In this document: positions 45,008 to 54,104 of the stretch, piece by piece
Position numbering within the stretch: position 1 is the first letter of the stretch
Layout of the letters: each line of letters begins with the position of its first letter
Origin: Notamacropus eugenii
Lineage: Eukaryota > Chordata > Mammalia > Diprotodontia > Macropodidae
Direction of reading: 5' to 3'
Assembly: GCF_028372415.1 (NCBI RefSeq)
Contig: NC_092876.1
Coordinates: 62,772,885-62,836,884, forward strand
Length of the DNA: 64,000 nucleotides
Position numbers and translations under genes: made by a program
Notes under the pieces: model-generated
What the model was told of the DNA's origin: nothing
The model's input: only the letters and a program-made list of their open reading frames with translations
The model's database searches: none

Positions 45008-45300
45008 TTTTTTTTTTAATTAAAGGGGCCATCCCTTGAGAAGCCTATTCGTTGAATGGGTGTATCTCACACAAAGTGAGAATCTGATAAGACCTCAGCC
45101 TAAAAGGACCAGGGTGTCCCATTGCATCCTGGGCCATCTCCAGTCATCCTGATGAATTTCTGGCCACTGGACCCAGATGCCTCTGGAGGAGAAAGTGAGG
45201 TTGGTGACCTTGCACAGCCCTCCCTCACTCAAATCAAGTCACCTGCAAGTGTTGTCATCATCTTGGTGTCATGGTCCTCTTCGAGAGTGAAGGACAAATG
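45008..45300 (-). mobile_element. RTE-mobilised SINE, near full length, antisense
   Basis: Begins with a T run and aaaggggccatcccttgaga, then ctggccactggacccagatg and cttcgagagtgaaggacaa. It aligns end to end with the copy at 19625-19950. Confidence 0.78.
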
Positions 45301-45304
45301 CAGT

Positions 45305-45660
45305 TTATTCACTGGCCTCTTTGGCTCTTCCCTGAACGTGACATTCTGAGTCTGGACTCAGTGCCTTTTCTAAGTGCCTGGGAATTCTTTTCCTCCTCAT
45401 CTCTGCTTTCTGGCTTCTGTGACTCCCTTCTAGGCTCAGCTCAGCAGAAGGTCTTTCCTGGTCCCCCAGCTCCACCCACAATTCCACCAACTGTTATCTT
45501 GAATATATAATTTTTAGACCATTGTCCTCTTGTTTAGAATTTAAACTTCTTCAAAGATCATATTTTTGCCTTTCTTTGTACCCCTCACCATTTAGCCCAG
45601 TGCCTGACTCATAGTAAGCAGAAGGTTGTTTATAAATGCTTGTTTATTGACTGTTGGCTG
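45305..45660 (+). mobile_element. L2 3' end
   Basis: tttctaagtgcctgggaatt, gcagaaggtctttcctggtc, tagcccagtgcctgactcat, ataaatgcttgtttattgac. Confidence 0.7.
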
Positions 45661-45824
45661 TGTCACCCTGGATAAATTATACCTTTCCTGCATGCAGAGC
45701 AACTCTCTCACATCAAGGTGCTAAGTAGTAGCCCATCAGCATGAGTAGAGGAAGTCTTTCACTAAGGCCGCCAAACCTGGTGGAATCCTGTGATTGGTCA
45801 GTCCAAAATAATACCTCTCAGGTT

Positions 45825-45985
45825 GCTTTTACATCATGAACTTATTTGATCTCTAAAACATGCCAATGAAGGAAGGACAGGAGATCTTATTTGCCATTTT
45901 TCAAATGAGAAAATAAACTCAGAGATGAAAAAAATGGCTTGCCCAAGATCTCACATACAGCCCATGGGAGAGCAGGAACTTCAAA
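45825..45985 (-). mobile_element. MIR
   Basis: tttcaaatgagaaaataaac, gcttgcccaagatctcacat. Confidence 0.65.
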
Positions 45986-46185
45986 ACCACTCTTTCAAAA
46001 TCTAATAATCTGTCCAACATTTCTAAAGGGATTTGTTTGTTTGTTCTTTGATTTATTTATTTATTTTGCAGAGCATTTTCCATACATTATCTTACTTTTT
46101 CTCACAACCATTTAGCAAAGCCTTTGAAGATAAAGTCTGATTTCACCTTTCTTTATGGCACCAGCTTAGCCCAGTGCCTGGCACA

Positions 46186-46425
46186 CTGTTGTCTAGGCAT
46201 TCCAGCTGTGACTCCATTTAGGGTTTTCTTGGCAAAGATATGGGAGTGGTTTGTCTTTTCCTTTTCCAGTTCATTTTACAGGCAAGGAAACCGAGGCAAA
46301 TAGAGTTAAATGACTTGTCCAGGATCCCACAGCCAGCAAGTGTCTGAGGTCAGATTTGAACTCAGAAGATGAGTCTTCCTGACTCCAGGCCTGACATTCT
46401 GTCCACTGGGCTACCTAGTTGACAC
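46186..46425 (-). mobile_element. WSINE inserted in an L2/MIR terminus
   Basis: The host reads agcccagtgcctggcacac before and acacatagtaggtgcttaat after. The SINE body spans gctgtgactccatttagggt to gtccactgggctacctagtt. Confidence 0.8.
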
Positions 46426-46439
46426 ATAGTAGGTGCTTA

Positions 46440-47015
46440 ATGTTTGTTGACTTGAGTTAGATAGTTATGATTCCATTTTATAATGGAAGCCAAGGCACAG
46501 TAATTTGCCCAGAGTCACACTGCTAGACAGTAACAACTGAGATTTGGACCCTGATCACCCAAATCCCAGAGTCTTCCCATACCATCTTTTTTTATGTTTT
46601 CCTGATTGAAACTGATTGTTTTATTAGCAAAAAATTAGAGATGTCCTAACAGCCACTCTTCCAGTGTCGAAGCCCAATCCAGTCAATCCCTTTGTAGCCT
46701 GCTTGGCAGGAGTTGCCATTCACTGCCGAGCTTCTTTCCTGTCTCCTTCTCTCAGCTCCTTCGATGGCTGCTAGGAAGTTTTCCTTTCTGTGGAGCGGAC
46801 ACCTGCCTCCCTGTAGCATTGGCTGCTGCTCTGCCCTTGGGAGCCACGCAGAATAATAATAACGGCAATTCACATGTCTATGAAGCTTTCCTCACAACAA
46901 CTCTGGGAAATAGGGAACAAAATATATTATGAGCTCCATTTTAGAGACAGGGAAACTGAGACCCGGATAAGGGGAAGTGACTTGGTCAGGTTGAAGCAAC
47001 AGAAAGTGAGGGTTC
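46440..47015 (-). mobile_element. MIRs at 46440-46585 and 46855-47015, flanking the retrocopy-like segment
   Basis: First: taatttgcccagagtcacac. Second: tcctcacaacaactctggga, agagacagggaaactgagac. Confidence 0.65.
46588..46860 (-). mobile_element. Unidentified retrocopy-like segment with polyadenylation signal
   Basis: On the minus strand the segment ends AATAAAAcaatcag, then about 17 nt later a short A run (46588-46594). This is the layout of a retrotransposed RNA 3' end. It lies between two antisense MIRs. Frames of up to 75 codons exist but match nothing I recognise. It could also be an unclassified SINE or LTR end. Confidence 0.35.
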
Positions 47016-47019
47016 CTGG

Positions 47020-47560
47020 GTTCACATCCTACCTCACTCTGCTCAGTTCTACTTGTGTGACCACAACAAGTCACTTAACATCTTTGGTCCTCAGTTTCTT
47101 CATCTGTCAAATAAGAACCAGATGACCTCCTGAGGTTCCTTCTACTGTTAGATCAATGATATCAAAACTTCAAAGAATCATAGATTTAGAGTTGAAGAAC
47201 TAAGAGAGGATTGTGACCAACTTCCTTATTTTCCAGATAAGGAAACTGAGGCCCGTGGAGGTCCTAAGATCATAGAAGGGACCTCAGATGCCATCTCATC
47301 CAACTCCCTCTTTTGTAGACTAGGAAACTGGGGCTGAAAGTACTAAGGTAGCATTTGACCTTAGATCTTTCTGAGTCCAAGACCAAAGCTGTTAGGTGAT
47401 TCAGTGGATATAGGACCTGAACTGGTCCTGGAAAGACCTAAGTCTGAATCCTTCTTCATACACTTAGCTGTGTGACTTTGGGCCTTCTCTAACTTCTTTC
47501 AGTTTCCTCATCTGTAAAATGGAGCAGATGTAAGATATGTAAGTGCCTGTGCTGAGCACT
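47020..47560. mobile_element. MIR cluster (47020-47158 +, 47165-47395 - two copies, 47396-47560 +)
   Basis: cctcagtttcttcatctgtc; agataaggaaactgaggccc and gggacctcagatgccatctc; agctgtgtgactttgggcct with cagtttcctcatctgtaaaa. Confidence 0.75.
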
Positions 47561-47699
47561 TTACAATATTGTCTCATTTGATCACTTTTCCCTTACAGTT
47601 GTTGCAAAAATTAAATAAGAGAAGTATGTAAAAGTACTCTGCAAAGCTTAAATGTTTGCTGCTGCTGCTACCAGGATGCCTCCAGAATCAGATTTGACC

Positions 47700-48260
47700 A
47701 ATGCCACATTACTATTATAGGCCAGAGGCAATATTTAAACTCCATCCTCTTGACTCCAGGTTCAGGATTTTCCTTTCTCACTCATCTGCCTCCCAAAATA
47801 GTAGAGAGTAGCTGGGCACAGACTGGCAAGCAGCTCTTGCCTTGGAGACCCAACCTCTCTCCCTCCCAGGGATATCTAGAGACTTCAGAGCAGGCACCTG
47901 AATCAGGAACTTTAGGTTTGAAAGCAGGCAGTAAATGCCTCTGTCTGCCAGCGTCAATCCTTCTGTGTGAATCTGTTAGTCTGTTTGTGACTGTGTGAAT
48001 CTGTGTGTATTCTGCCTCTTTCAAAGGTGTAGGACAGAAACACTGTTTCCTGAGAGGAATGGGAGGACAAGAAAGAAATAGAAGAGAGGGGAAGAGAGTG
48101 AAGGGAGGATATATCTAGGCTTTCAGACAGAGGAGTGCCTGAGAAATGTAGGGAGCACAGGCTTAGGAACCCCAGATACCCCTTTTCTTCTGCTCTCTCA
48201 GCCAGGAAGAGAAATGAACAAAATCAGCTCTCACATTCTGGGGAAAGGCAGCAGGGGGAG
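47700..48260. other. Unique stretch upstream of the EPHA8 simple repeats
   Basis: No repeat is recognised. It ends where the GA/GAGACA array begins. Confidence 0.4.
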
Positions 48261-48264
48261 GCGG

Positions 48265-48413
48265 GGGGGAGAGAGAGACAGAAGACAGAGACAGAGACAG
48301 AAGGAGACAGAGAGAGAGGAGGGAGGGAGACAGAGAGAGAGAGAAAGAAAGAGAAAGACAGAAAGAGAGAGACAGAGACAGAGACAGAGAGAAAGAGACA
48401 GAGATAGAGAGAC

Positions 48414-48445
<32 letters not shown>

Positions 48446-48448
48446 CAG
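48265..48448. repeat. GAGACA/GA microsatellite
   Basis: Purine-rich array of gagaca, gaga and gaaa words, about 180 bp, directly upstream of the TG-rich block. Frames in it translate to low-complexity Arg/Glu or Ser/Leu. Confidence 0.85.
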
Positions 48449-48499
48449 TTGAGATACTTAGAACAACCCAGGGAAGGAGCCCAGGCAGAGGGGAGGTGG

Positions 48500-48940
48500 A
48501 TCTGTGCCGATGTCGCTGTGTGAGAGTGTACATTTTGTGAGTGTCTGCATCGGTGTGTGTCTTCATAGGGGTCTTTGCCTGTGTTATCTATATGTATGTC
48601 CGTGTATGTGTGTCTAGTGTGTGTGTGCCTCTATGTGTGTTTCCGTGCTGGTGTGTTTGTGTTGTGTGTCTACGAAGATGAGGATGTGCACATGTCTTTG
48701 TGTGAGTTTCTGTGTGAATGTGTTTGAGTCTATATGTGTCTGTGGTGTGTGTGTGAATCTGTGTATATCTGTGGTGTTTGTGCTTCTGTGTGTATGGTTA
48801 TATGTGAGTGTGGGTCTGAGAATAAATACAGGAGTATCTTTGGGTGTATATATGTGTGAGGGTCTCCGTGTGTATATCTGGGACTATGTGTGTTCGTGTT
48901 GTGTGTGTGTATGTGTGTGTTGTGAGGTGGCTCTAGTCAA
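48500..48940. repeat. TG-rich degenerate microsatellite upstream of EPHA8
   Basis: The stretch is dominated by tgtgtgt runs interrupted by short words (tgtctgtg, tgtatatg). Open frames here are low-complexity Cys/Val and are not genes. Confidence 0.85.
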
Positions 48941-48954
48941 ATCCCTCATTTCTG

Positions 48955-49133
48955 ATTGGCTCGGCTCGGTGACGGCCCGGCTCCTTCCCGGGTGCAGGCA
49001 GCACTCGCGTGTGTGTGTCGGGGTGTGTGTCGGGGTGTGTGTGTGTATGTGTGTGTGCGCGCGCGCGCCGGTGTGTGTGTGTGTCTGTGTGTGTGTGTGT
49101 GTGTGTGTGTCTGTGCGCGCGTGGGGCGGGGGG
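48955..49133 (+). promoter_or_regulatory. EPHA8: Core promoter motifs: inverted CCAAT, TGACG, GC box
   Basis: ATTGG (inverted CCAAT) is at 48955-48959. TGACG (CRE half-site) is at 48970-48974. GGGGCGGGG (Sp/KLF box) is near 49123-49131. No TATA box is seen before the ATG. The transcription start cannot be fixed from sequence; it probably lies between the CCAAT box and about 49250. Confidence 0.55.
49005..49112. repeat. GT/GC alternating microsatellite in the EPHA8 promoter
   Basis: gtgtgtgt and cgggg units are followed by gcgcgcgcgc (about 49058-49068) and a longer GT run. Alternating purine-pyrimidine of this kind is Z-DNA-prone, and it lies between the CCAAT box and the start codon. Confidence 0.85.
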
Positions 49134-49261
49134 TGCTGTGTGCGTGTGTGAGTGCGAGTGTAGCTGTGCGCGCCGATGTGCGGGCAGCGGCGGGGCGTGC
49201 GCGGGGCTGTGGCGGAGGAGCCGGGAAGGCGCTGAGAGCCGCGGCGGGCTGCCAGCCCCCG

Positions 49262-49325
49262 CCCCCGGCCCCGGCCCCGGCCCCGGCCTCGGCCCCTGGC
49301 CCCCGGCCCCAGCCCTGGCCCCGGG
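49262..49325 (+). repeat. GGCCCC hexanucleotide tract in the EPHA8 5' UTR
   Basis: Three perfect GGCCCC units at 49267-49284 run into interrupted GGCC, GGCCTC, GGCCCC and GGCCCCC units, ending a few bases before the ATG at 49329. The antisense strand reads GGGGCC and can form a G-quadruplex; the sense strand is an i-motif/hairpin candidate. Confidence 0.8.
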
Positions 49326-49328
49326 ACC

Positions 49329-49416
49329 ATGGCCCCGGCCCGCGCCGGCCTGCCCTCTTCGCTCTGGGTGGTCACAGCCGTGGCCGCCACCTGCATGTCG
49401 GCGGCCCGCAGCGAAG
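49329..49416 (+). CDS. EPHA8: EPHA8 exon 1 (signal peptide exon of ephrin type-A receptor 8), partial
   Basis: The exon encodes 29 residues plus the first base of the next codon. The peptide begins MAPARAG, has the hydrophobic core LWVVTAVAATC and ends SAARSE. This matches the N-terminus I remember for human EPHA8 (MAPARGR, LWVVTAAAAAATC, SAARGE) nearly residue for residue, apart from a shorter alanine run. It is a typical secretory signal peptide for a receptor tyrosine kinase that binds ephrin-A ligands in developing midbrain and retina. The ATG lies in a strong Kozak context (gggaccATGG). The exon ends GAAG and is followed by gtaagc, a consensus donor. The split codon starts with G, which agrees with the valine that follows in human EPHA8. 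The ligand-binding, cysteine-rich, fibronectin, kinase and SAM exons are not visible in the window. Another Eph paralogue is possible but less likely. Confidence 0.88.
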
Positions 49417-49422
49417 GTAAGC
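49415..49422 (+). other. EPHA8: 5' splice donor of EPHA8 exon 1
   Basis: AG|gtaagc matches the U1 consensus well. The break falls after the first base of codon 30 (phase 1). The reading frame continues open past it, but the codons after it become glycine/proline/arginine-rich CpG-island translation, so the exon is taken to end here. Confidence 0.85.
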
Positions 49423-50329
49423 CAGGGGCACGCGGGGGGGCGACGGGAGCACCCGGGGAGGGGTCTGGGGGGGGCAGGTGGGGGCGGGGCTTGCGGATCT
49501 TCTGGCGCCCGAAGTTCACTTGCCCCGGGGACCACTCTCCCCCAGACCTAAGCCAGCCCGGGTGCGGGGGGCAGCTTCCCAGCTGGATAAGCGAGCGCAC
49601 ACCCCGCCCTCTGTCCCTGCCCCGCGGGAGTGCCTGGGGGAGGGGGCAGCCGGAGCCCCGAACCCCGGAGCCCAGCACGCAGCGGCCCTGTGGCGGGGCC
49701 CGCCCCAGCTCAGGCTCCGCCTCGTGTTCGGGCTCCGACTCGGGCTCCTGGCATCGCTTATCGCTCCGTTTCAAGCTGCGAGCGGGCTGCTGCTCCGCGT
49801 CTTGGGCACGCACACGCTGGAGACGGGTTCGGGGTAGGGCAGGAAAAGGAAGTGGGCAAACTGGGACGGGCAGAGGGGCACCGGCAAAGAGACAGGAGAA
49901 GAGGGAGTCAGGGAGAAGGGGCAGAGAGGTGGAGGAGGGAGCCACTGGGCAAAGGGTAACGTGGGACCCAGGGAAAAACTGTGGGAGGGAGGGACAGTGT
50001 CCTCATCTAGAACGGAGAGAGAGAGGGCAGAAGGGTGGGGGAGAGTTAAAAAGAGTCTAGAGGGATCGGAAGAGGGGAGAAGAAGCCAGAAGTGATGAAG
50101 CTGGCAAGCAGAGAGCCAAGAAGAGAGGCAGAGAAGAGGATAAGGAAAGAGCTATCGAGGGGACAAAGAAAGGGGGGCAGAGATGGGAGCGAAAAGTGAG
50201 AGGACTTAGAAAAGCGAGAAGAGACAAGGCCCGGGAACAGTGGGGGTGGGGGTGGGGGACGGCGATGAGAGACGAGCACGGAGAGGTCACAAAGAGAACA
50301 GGTGGAAAAAGAGACCACCGTAGGTGAGA

Positions 50330-50472
50330 GACCTTCCAGAATTCAACCACAGCCTCCGTGATTTTACACCCGAGATAACAGGCTAGCCAGAGAGGCCGAG
50401 TGACTTGCCCAAGGTCACACAGGGTGGAAGGCAAAGAGCTAGGATTAAAACCCAGGTGCCCGGGCTCCAAAT
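50330..50472 (-). mobile_element. MIR in EPHA8 intron 1
   Basis: cccgagataacaggctagcc, gacttgcccaaggtcacaca, aggattaaaacccaggtgcc. Confidence 0.75.
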
Positions 50473-50474
50473 TT

Positions 50475-51190
50475 CCTCTATATCAAATGGGAGAGAGGGT
50501 GGAAAGCCGTTGTAATTGACTTCTGGTAAGAGTAGGGCAGATGGACTATTAAATAGCGCTTGAAAATCAGCCCCTGAGAGACTGAGCAGTTAGGGGTCCT
50601 TGATTTGGCTTCTGGCAGCTGAGCTTCATTGGAGAGGCTACTTACAGGGCTCCGTTCTCCACTCTCTACCTCCAGCAAGCCATTCTTGACCCCTAATTTG
50701 TTTCCCCCATGCCTTGGGACTCTGCTCCCCACTGAGTCACTACCACAGCCAGCTTCCCTGCTCTCCTCTAGGGGTTCCTGGAGTTTTCTTTGTAACAGGA
50801 TGGTGGTGATAGGGAGTGGAGGGAACCTTAGCGTCATTCTTCCCATCCCAACCTGCCCAGGAGCCTCCTGCTTCTGATATCCATACCCCCTGGTCCTCAG
50901 GACTCCCTGATCCAGTGCTGACTTGGACAGCGGCACACTGTCCACAAGGAGAGAAGGCTTGTTTCCCTTCCTCAGAACCCATCAGGTGGACTGCATCCAG
51001 TACTGAGCTCTGCATTTTAAGGAGGACCCCGACAAACTGCAGTGTACCAGGAGGATGGCTAAGGTAGAACCAAACCAGACTCAGCAGGGTATCAGTCAAA
51101 GGAAATGGGTTTGATTGACCTAGAAGAATCTAGAGTGGGGTGGAGGGGGACCTGTTATCTTCAGGTATGTGGTGGTCTGTCTTCTGCAAG
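50475..51190. other. Unique intron 1 stretch
   Basis: Frames up to 155 codons occur on the minus strand (50478-50945) but without motif support; taken as chance. Confidence 0.45.
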
Positions 51191-51194
51191 AGGG

Positions 51195-51420
51195 ATAGCA
51201 TTTAAATAAATTCAACGTATATTTTTTAAATGCCTGGCATGTCTGAGGTACATAGACAAAAAAATGACACCTGGCCTGCCTTTAGGGTCTGAAAGGTTCT
51301 TACCTGCACCCAGATCCCAATAATAGAGGGTAGTAGTAATGGAAGTAAAATCAAGAAAGCTTGCTGGAGGAGATGACAATTAAGGAGCTATAAATTAAAG
51401 AGGATAAGTTGGAGTGAGGC
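51195..51420 (+). mobile_element. MAR1-like SINE, worn
   Basis: aaatgcctggcatgtctgag, acacctggcctgcctttagg, agcttgctggaggagatgac. Confidence 0.4.
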
Positions 51421-51489
51421 TTTTGTTTGGCCTAATTGAATGGAATCAGATTTGGGCTCCAAATGAGGAAAAAATTGTTAACAATCAGC

Positions 51490-51680
51490 AATCCAGGACT
51501 GTGGAATTTAGAGCTAGGAGACACCAATCCCACTCCACTAATTTTGTAGCATGGGAACATAAGGCCCAGAAATGTCCAGTCACTTAGAGGTCATGGAGGT
51601 AGTAAGTGCAAAGTCAGGATTCAAATCCAGACCCTCTGACCCTAAATCTAAGGCTCTTGCCACTAAACCACATGACCTCT
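51490..51680 (-). mobile_element. MIR
   Basis: tggaatttagagctaggaga, tagtaagtgcaaagtcagga. Confidence 0.65.
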
Positions 51681-51835
51681 GGCAGTTTCAGGAGATCATG
51701 AGCTCCCAGTCACTGGTGGCCTTCAAGTGGAGGCTGGTTAGCTGGGTGTGCTTGAGGAAAGATTCCTGATCAATCACAGGCAGTGCTAGATGCCCTCCTG
51801 AGATCCCTATCCTCTCTGAGATTCCAGGACTTGAG
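51680..51835 (+). mobile_element. CR1/L3 3' terminus
   Basis: tcatgagctcccagtcactg, ggccttcaagtggaggctgg and tgcttgaggaaagattcctg are the same terminal segment as the end of the 42180 copy. Confidence 0.55.
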
Positions 51836-52199
51836 ATTCCAGCAGACACTTTGTCAGTCTGGAGTTTGGCAGGGTGCCACCCCTTGGCCTGGAGTCCTAT
51901 CTGCTAATATTCTGAGTCCAAAGTGGGAATCTGACTGAGCCAGGGTGAACTCCCAAGCAGATAGCCTTTGCCAGCTCCCTCCATTACCCACATCCCCTAA
52001 GAGTACCCAATTTTGAGCTCATCTAAGCTAACACATGTGCCTTTTCACTGATACCTGAGACCAGGGCCTGGACACAGGTGTCTGTGTAGAGGGCTTGCAG
52101 GTCAGGAAGAGTCAGTAGCCACCACAGAGGACAAAGATGTTGCCCAGAGAGAAACCAGGTTGTTGTGGGAGGCTGCTTCTGAGGGGAATAGCAATGTCT

Positions 52200-52400
52200 G
52201 GGCCAACAGGACTATCAGACCAAGGGTGGAGGACCTGAGCTTAAATCCTGGACTCTGATGCTTAACTTACCTGCTTGACCTTAGTTTAATCGAGTCCTGT
52301 TCCTTCTCTGGAACAAATTTTCTTCCTTGGTAAAAGTAAGGGGAGGGGGCTGGGTGATTTCTAAGGTCCCTTTTGGCTCTGAATTTTACCATCCAGTGAT
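52200..52400 (+). mobile_element. MIR, worn
   Basis: ggacctgagcttaaatcctg, gggtgatttctaaggtccct. Confidence 0.55.
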
Positions 52401-52844
52401 TATTAAGAGAAATGGGGGTGGGGTGTAGAGCATGAATGAGGAGGAGATGGACAGGGTGGAAGGGAGTGGGCAAGAATTTGGGGAGCTGTAGATTTGGTTT
52501 TCTAAGGGGGCTCTTTTCAGCCATGAGGGTGGAGCATGGGGGTGGGGGGAGAGAACATTGCTTCTGGCTGCTGTAGAGACAGATTAGCGTTGCTAGAGTC
52601 TAAGTATTGGGTGTGGGTACAATGGGAGTCGGGGCATCACGCTCTTTCATCCTTGGAGACAACATCTCATACAAAACTGGGGACCAAGCTCAGAGCCACA
52701 TCCCAAGAGGTGATTCCAGAAGGCTGGGGGTGGTAGTGGTGGTGGTGGTGCAGGGACATGATCTGAGTCATCGAGTGGAGGAGAAGGGTTATTGGTCTGA
52801 GGAACAGTTATTATTGTAGAATAAGGGGCATTTCCAGAGGGATG

Positions 52845-53030
52845 ATTATTGTCCATCGGAGAGAGGTCATTGTCCAGTGGGGTCCATCATCCCGAGGAAT
52901 AAACATTGTCCTTGAGAGGAGTCATTTTTAAAAGATTGTCCTGAAGGAAAGGACAGTTGTCTAGAGGGACAGGGGCCATCTTCTTTGGACATAGTCCATT
53001 GTCCTGAATGATAAGAACATTGTCCTGAGA
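52845..53030. repeat. 21-bp minisatellite (cattgtcctgaaga-type unit)
   Basis: ATTGTCC or a near form occurs at 52848, 52869, 52886, 52905, 52935, 52956, 52998 and 53019. Several intervals are exactly 21 bp or 42 bp. On the minus strand the unit translates in one frame as a heptad with a DN pair (QDNVLII, QDNGLC, LDNCPF, QDNLLK). A single TGA (52887-52889) splits that frame. Confidence 0.75.
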
Positions 53031-53214
53031 ATAGTCCAAAGAAGAGGGTTTTTGTTGCTCAGGGTCGTTGTACTTGTCGCTAGGGAGGGGAGGGGCTGGA
53101 GGGTCAGTCTCCATTGTTTAACGTCATCATTTTTTTTTTCTGACTACACCCTCTGGGCTGATTGACTCCTAAATATTCCAGACAAAATTTGAGATGGAGT
53201 GTATGGAAAATGTA

Positions 53215-53290
53215 AGTTTCCCGAGGGCAGGGGCCTTTTTTTCTCCCCTTTGGATCCCCAGCATAATACAGGTGCTGAATAAAGTCACTT
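53215..53290 (+). mobile_element. L2 3' terminus in EPHA8 intron 1
   Basis: cccgagggcaggggcctttt, cagcataatacaggtgctga. Confidence 0.55.
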
Positions 53291-53399
53291 ACATAGGCTT
53301 CTAATAAAAACTTTTTATTTGTATGCTGTATCTGTAATTATATTGATATATGGAAACCCCCAATGAAAAAATGCTCTTTACCAGTGCAGATTGATCCCC

Positions 53400-53520
53400 T
53401 TTTGATAACTTAGAGAATCAAAGAGTTCTGTGGTGGCCACCAGGTGATTTTCCCAGGGTCGCACAACCAGTATGTGTTAGAAATGAGAATTTGGACCTAG
53501 GTCTTGCTGATTCCAAGACC
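53400..53520 (-). mobile_element. MIR fragment
   Basis: tttcccagggtcgcacaacc, ggacctaggtcttgctgatt. Confidence 0.6.
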
Positions 53521-54104
53521 AGCTATTTATGCCATTTTCCTTTCCAGATGATAAATGCTTATCGAATTGAACTGACTTGAACCAATATGGCCAAGGCTGT
53601 TGGGAATAGGGGAGGCACTGAGAATAGATGCCCCTGGAGTCCAGACAAAAAGGATCTCAGTCCTCAGTGCCACTCCCAATGACTTAGGCCGGGGCTTCCC
53701 TGACTGAGCTTGGACTAAGTGGATTTCCAAGAATGTTCCACGGGCTCCAGCAGGAGTTCTTACTTGCATGCTGTTCTCCCTGTGGCATCATAAAGCCATT
53801 GGCATGGCAAATTTTCTGCAGTTACTTCCCCCCAACAGACATAGACCACCAGATCACAATGTAACCTCATAAAGAATTAAGTAATTCTGTAAAGAAAGAA
53901 GATGGGCTAATAGTCACTTCTCATTGACCTCCATGGGGATTCTCTACTTTAGGGGCTCCTCCTCCTGATCCACTTCTCCTGTGTTGGCATCTATCCCCTG
54001 GCCACCCAAGGCATGGATCCCTTGCTGTCTCATTGTTGTCATTCACACATTAATTCAACAACCATGTTGTAGGGACTTTTACTCTCCTTAAAGTGAGGGG
54101 TGAT

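Larger units (their letters stand above)
48950..49850 (+). promoter_or_regulatory. EPHA8: CpG island spanning EPHA8 promoter, 5' UTR, exon 1 and start of intron 1
   Basis: This is the only strongly GC- and CpG-rich block in the window. CpG is frequent from about 48960 through 49850 and scarce on either side. It contains an inverted CCAAT box, a CRE half-site, a GC box, the coding start and the donor, as expected for a CpG-island promoter of a developmental receptor gene. Confidence 0.85.

Noticed and set aside
1..48000. An upstream protein-coding gene such as the ZBTB40 neighbour known near EPHA8 in placental mammals
   Set aside because: No zinc-finger, BTB or other coding exon could be recognised anywhere upstream of the CpG island.
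48214..48566. Frames of 108-111 codons in the GAGACA array
   Set aside because: Repeat translation on both strands.
49009..49551. 180-codon frame beginning in the GT tract
   Set aside because: Cys/Val repeat translation in a different frame from the EPHA8 start.
48884..49945. 353-codon open frame on the minus strand across the CpG island
   Set aside because: GC-rich DNA has few stop codons. The product is Pro/Arg/Ala-rich plus a His-Thr repeat from the GT tract, with no domain, and it is antisense to EPHA8 exon 1.
49329..50060. 243-codon frame starting at the EPHA8 ATG and running through the donor
   Set aside because: The frame stays open only because the intron start is GC-rich. The consensus donor after codon 29 and the EPHA8 match end the exon at 49416.
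50478..50945. 155-codon minus-strand frame in intron 1
   Set aside because: No recognisable domain; isolated in intron sequence.
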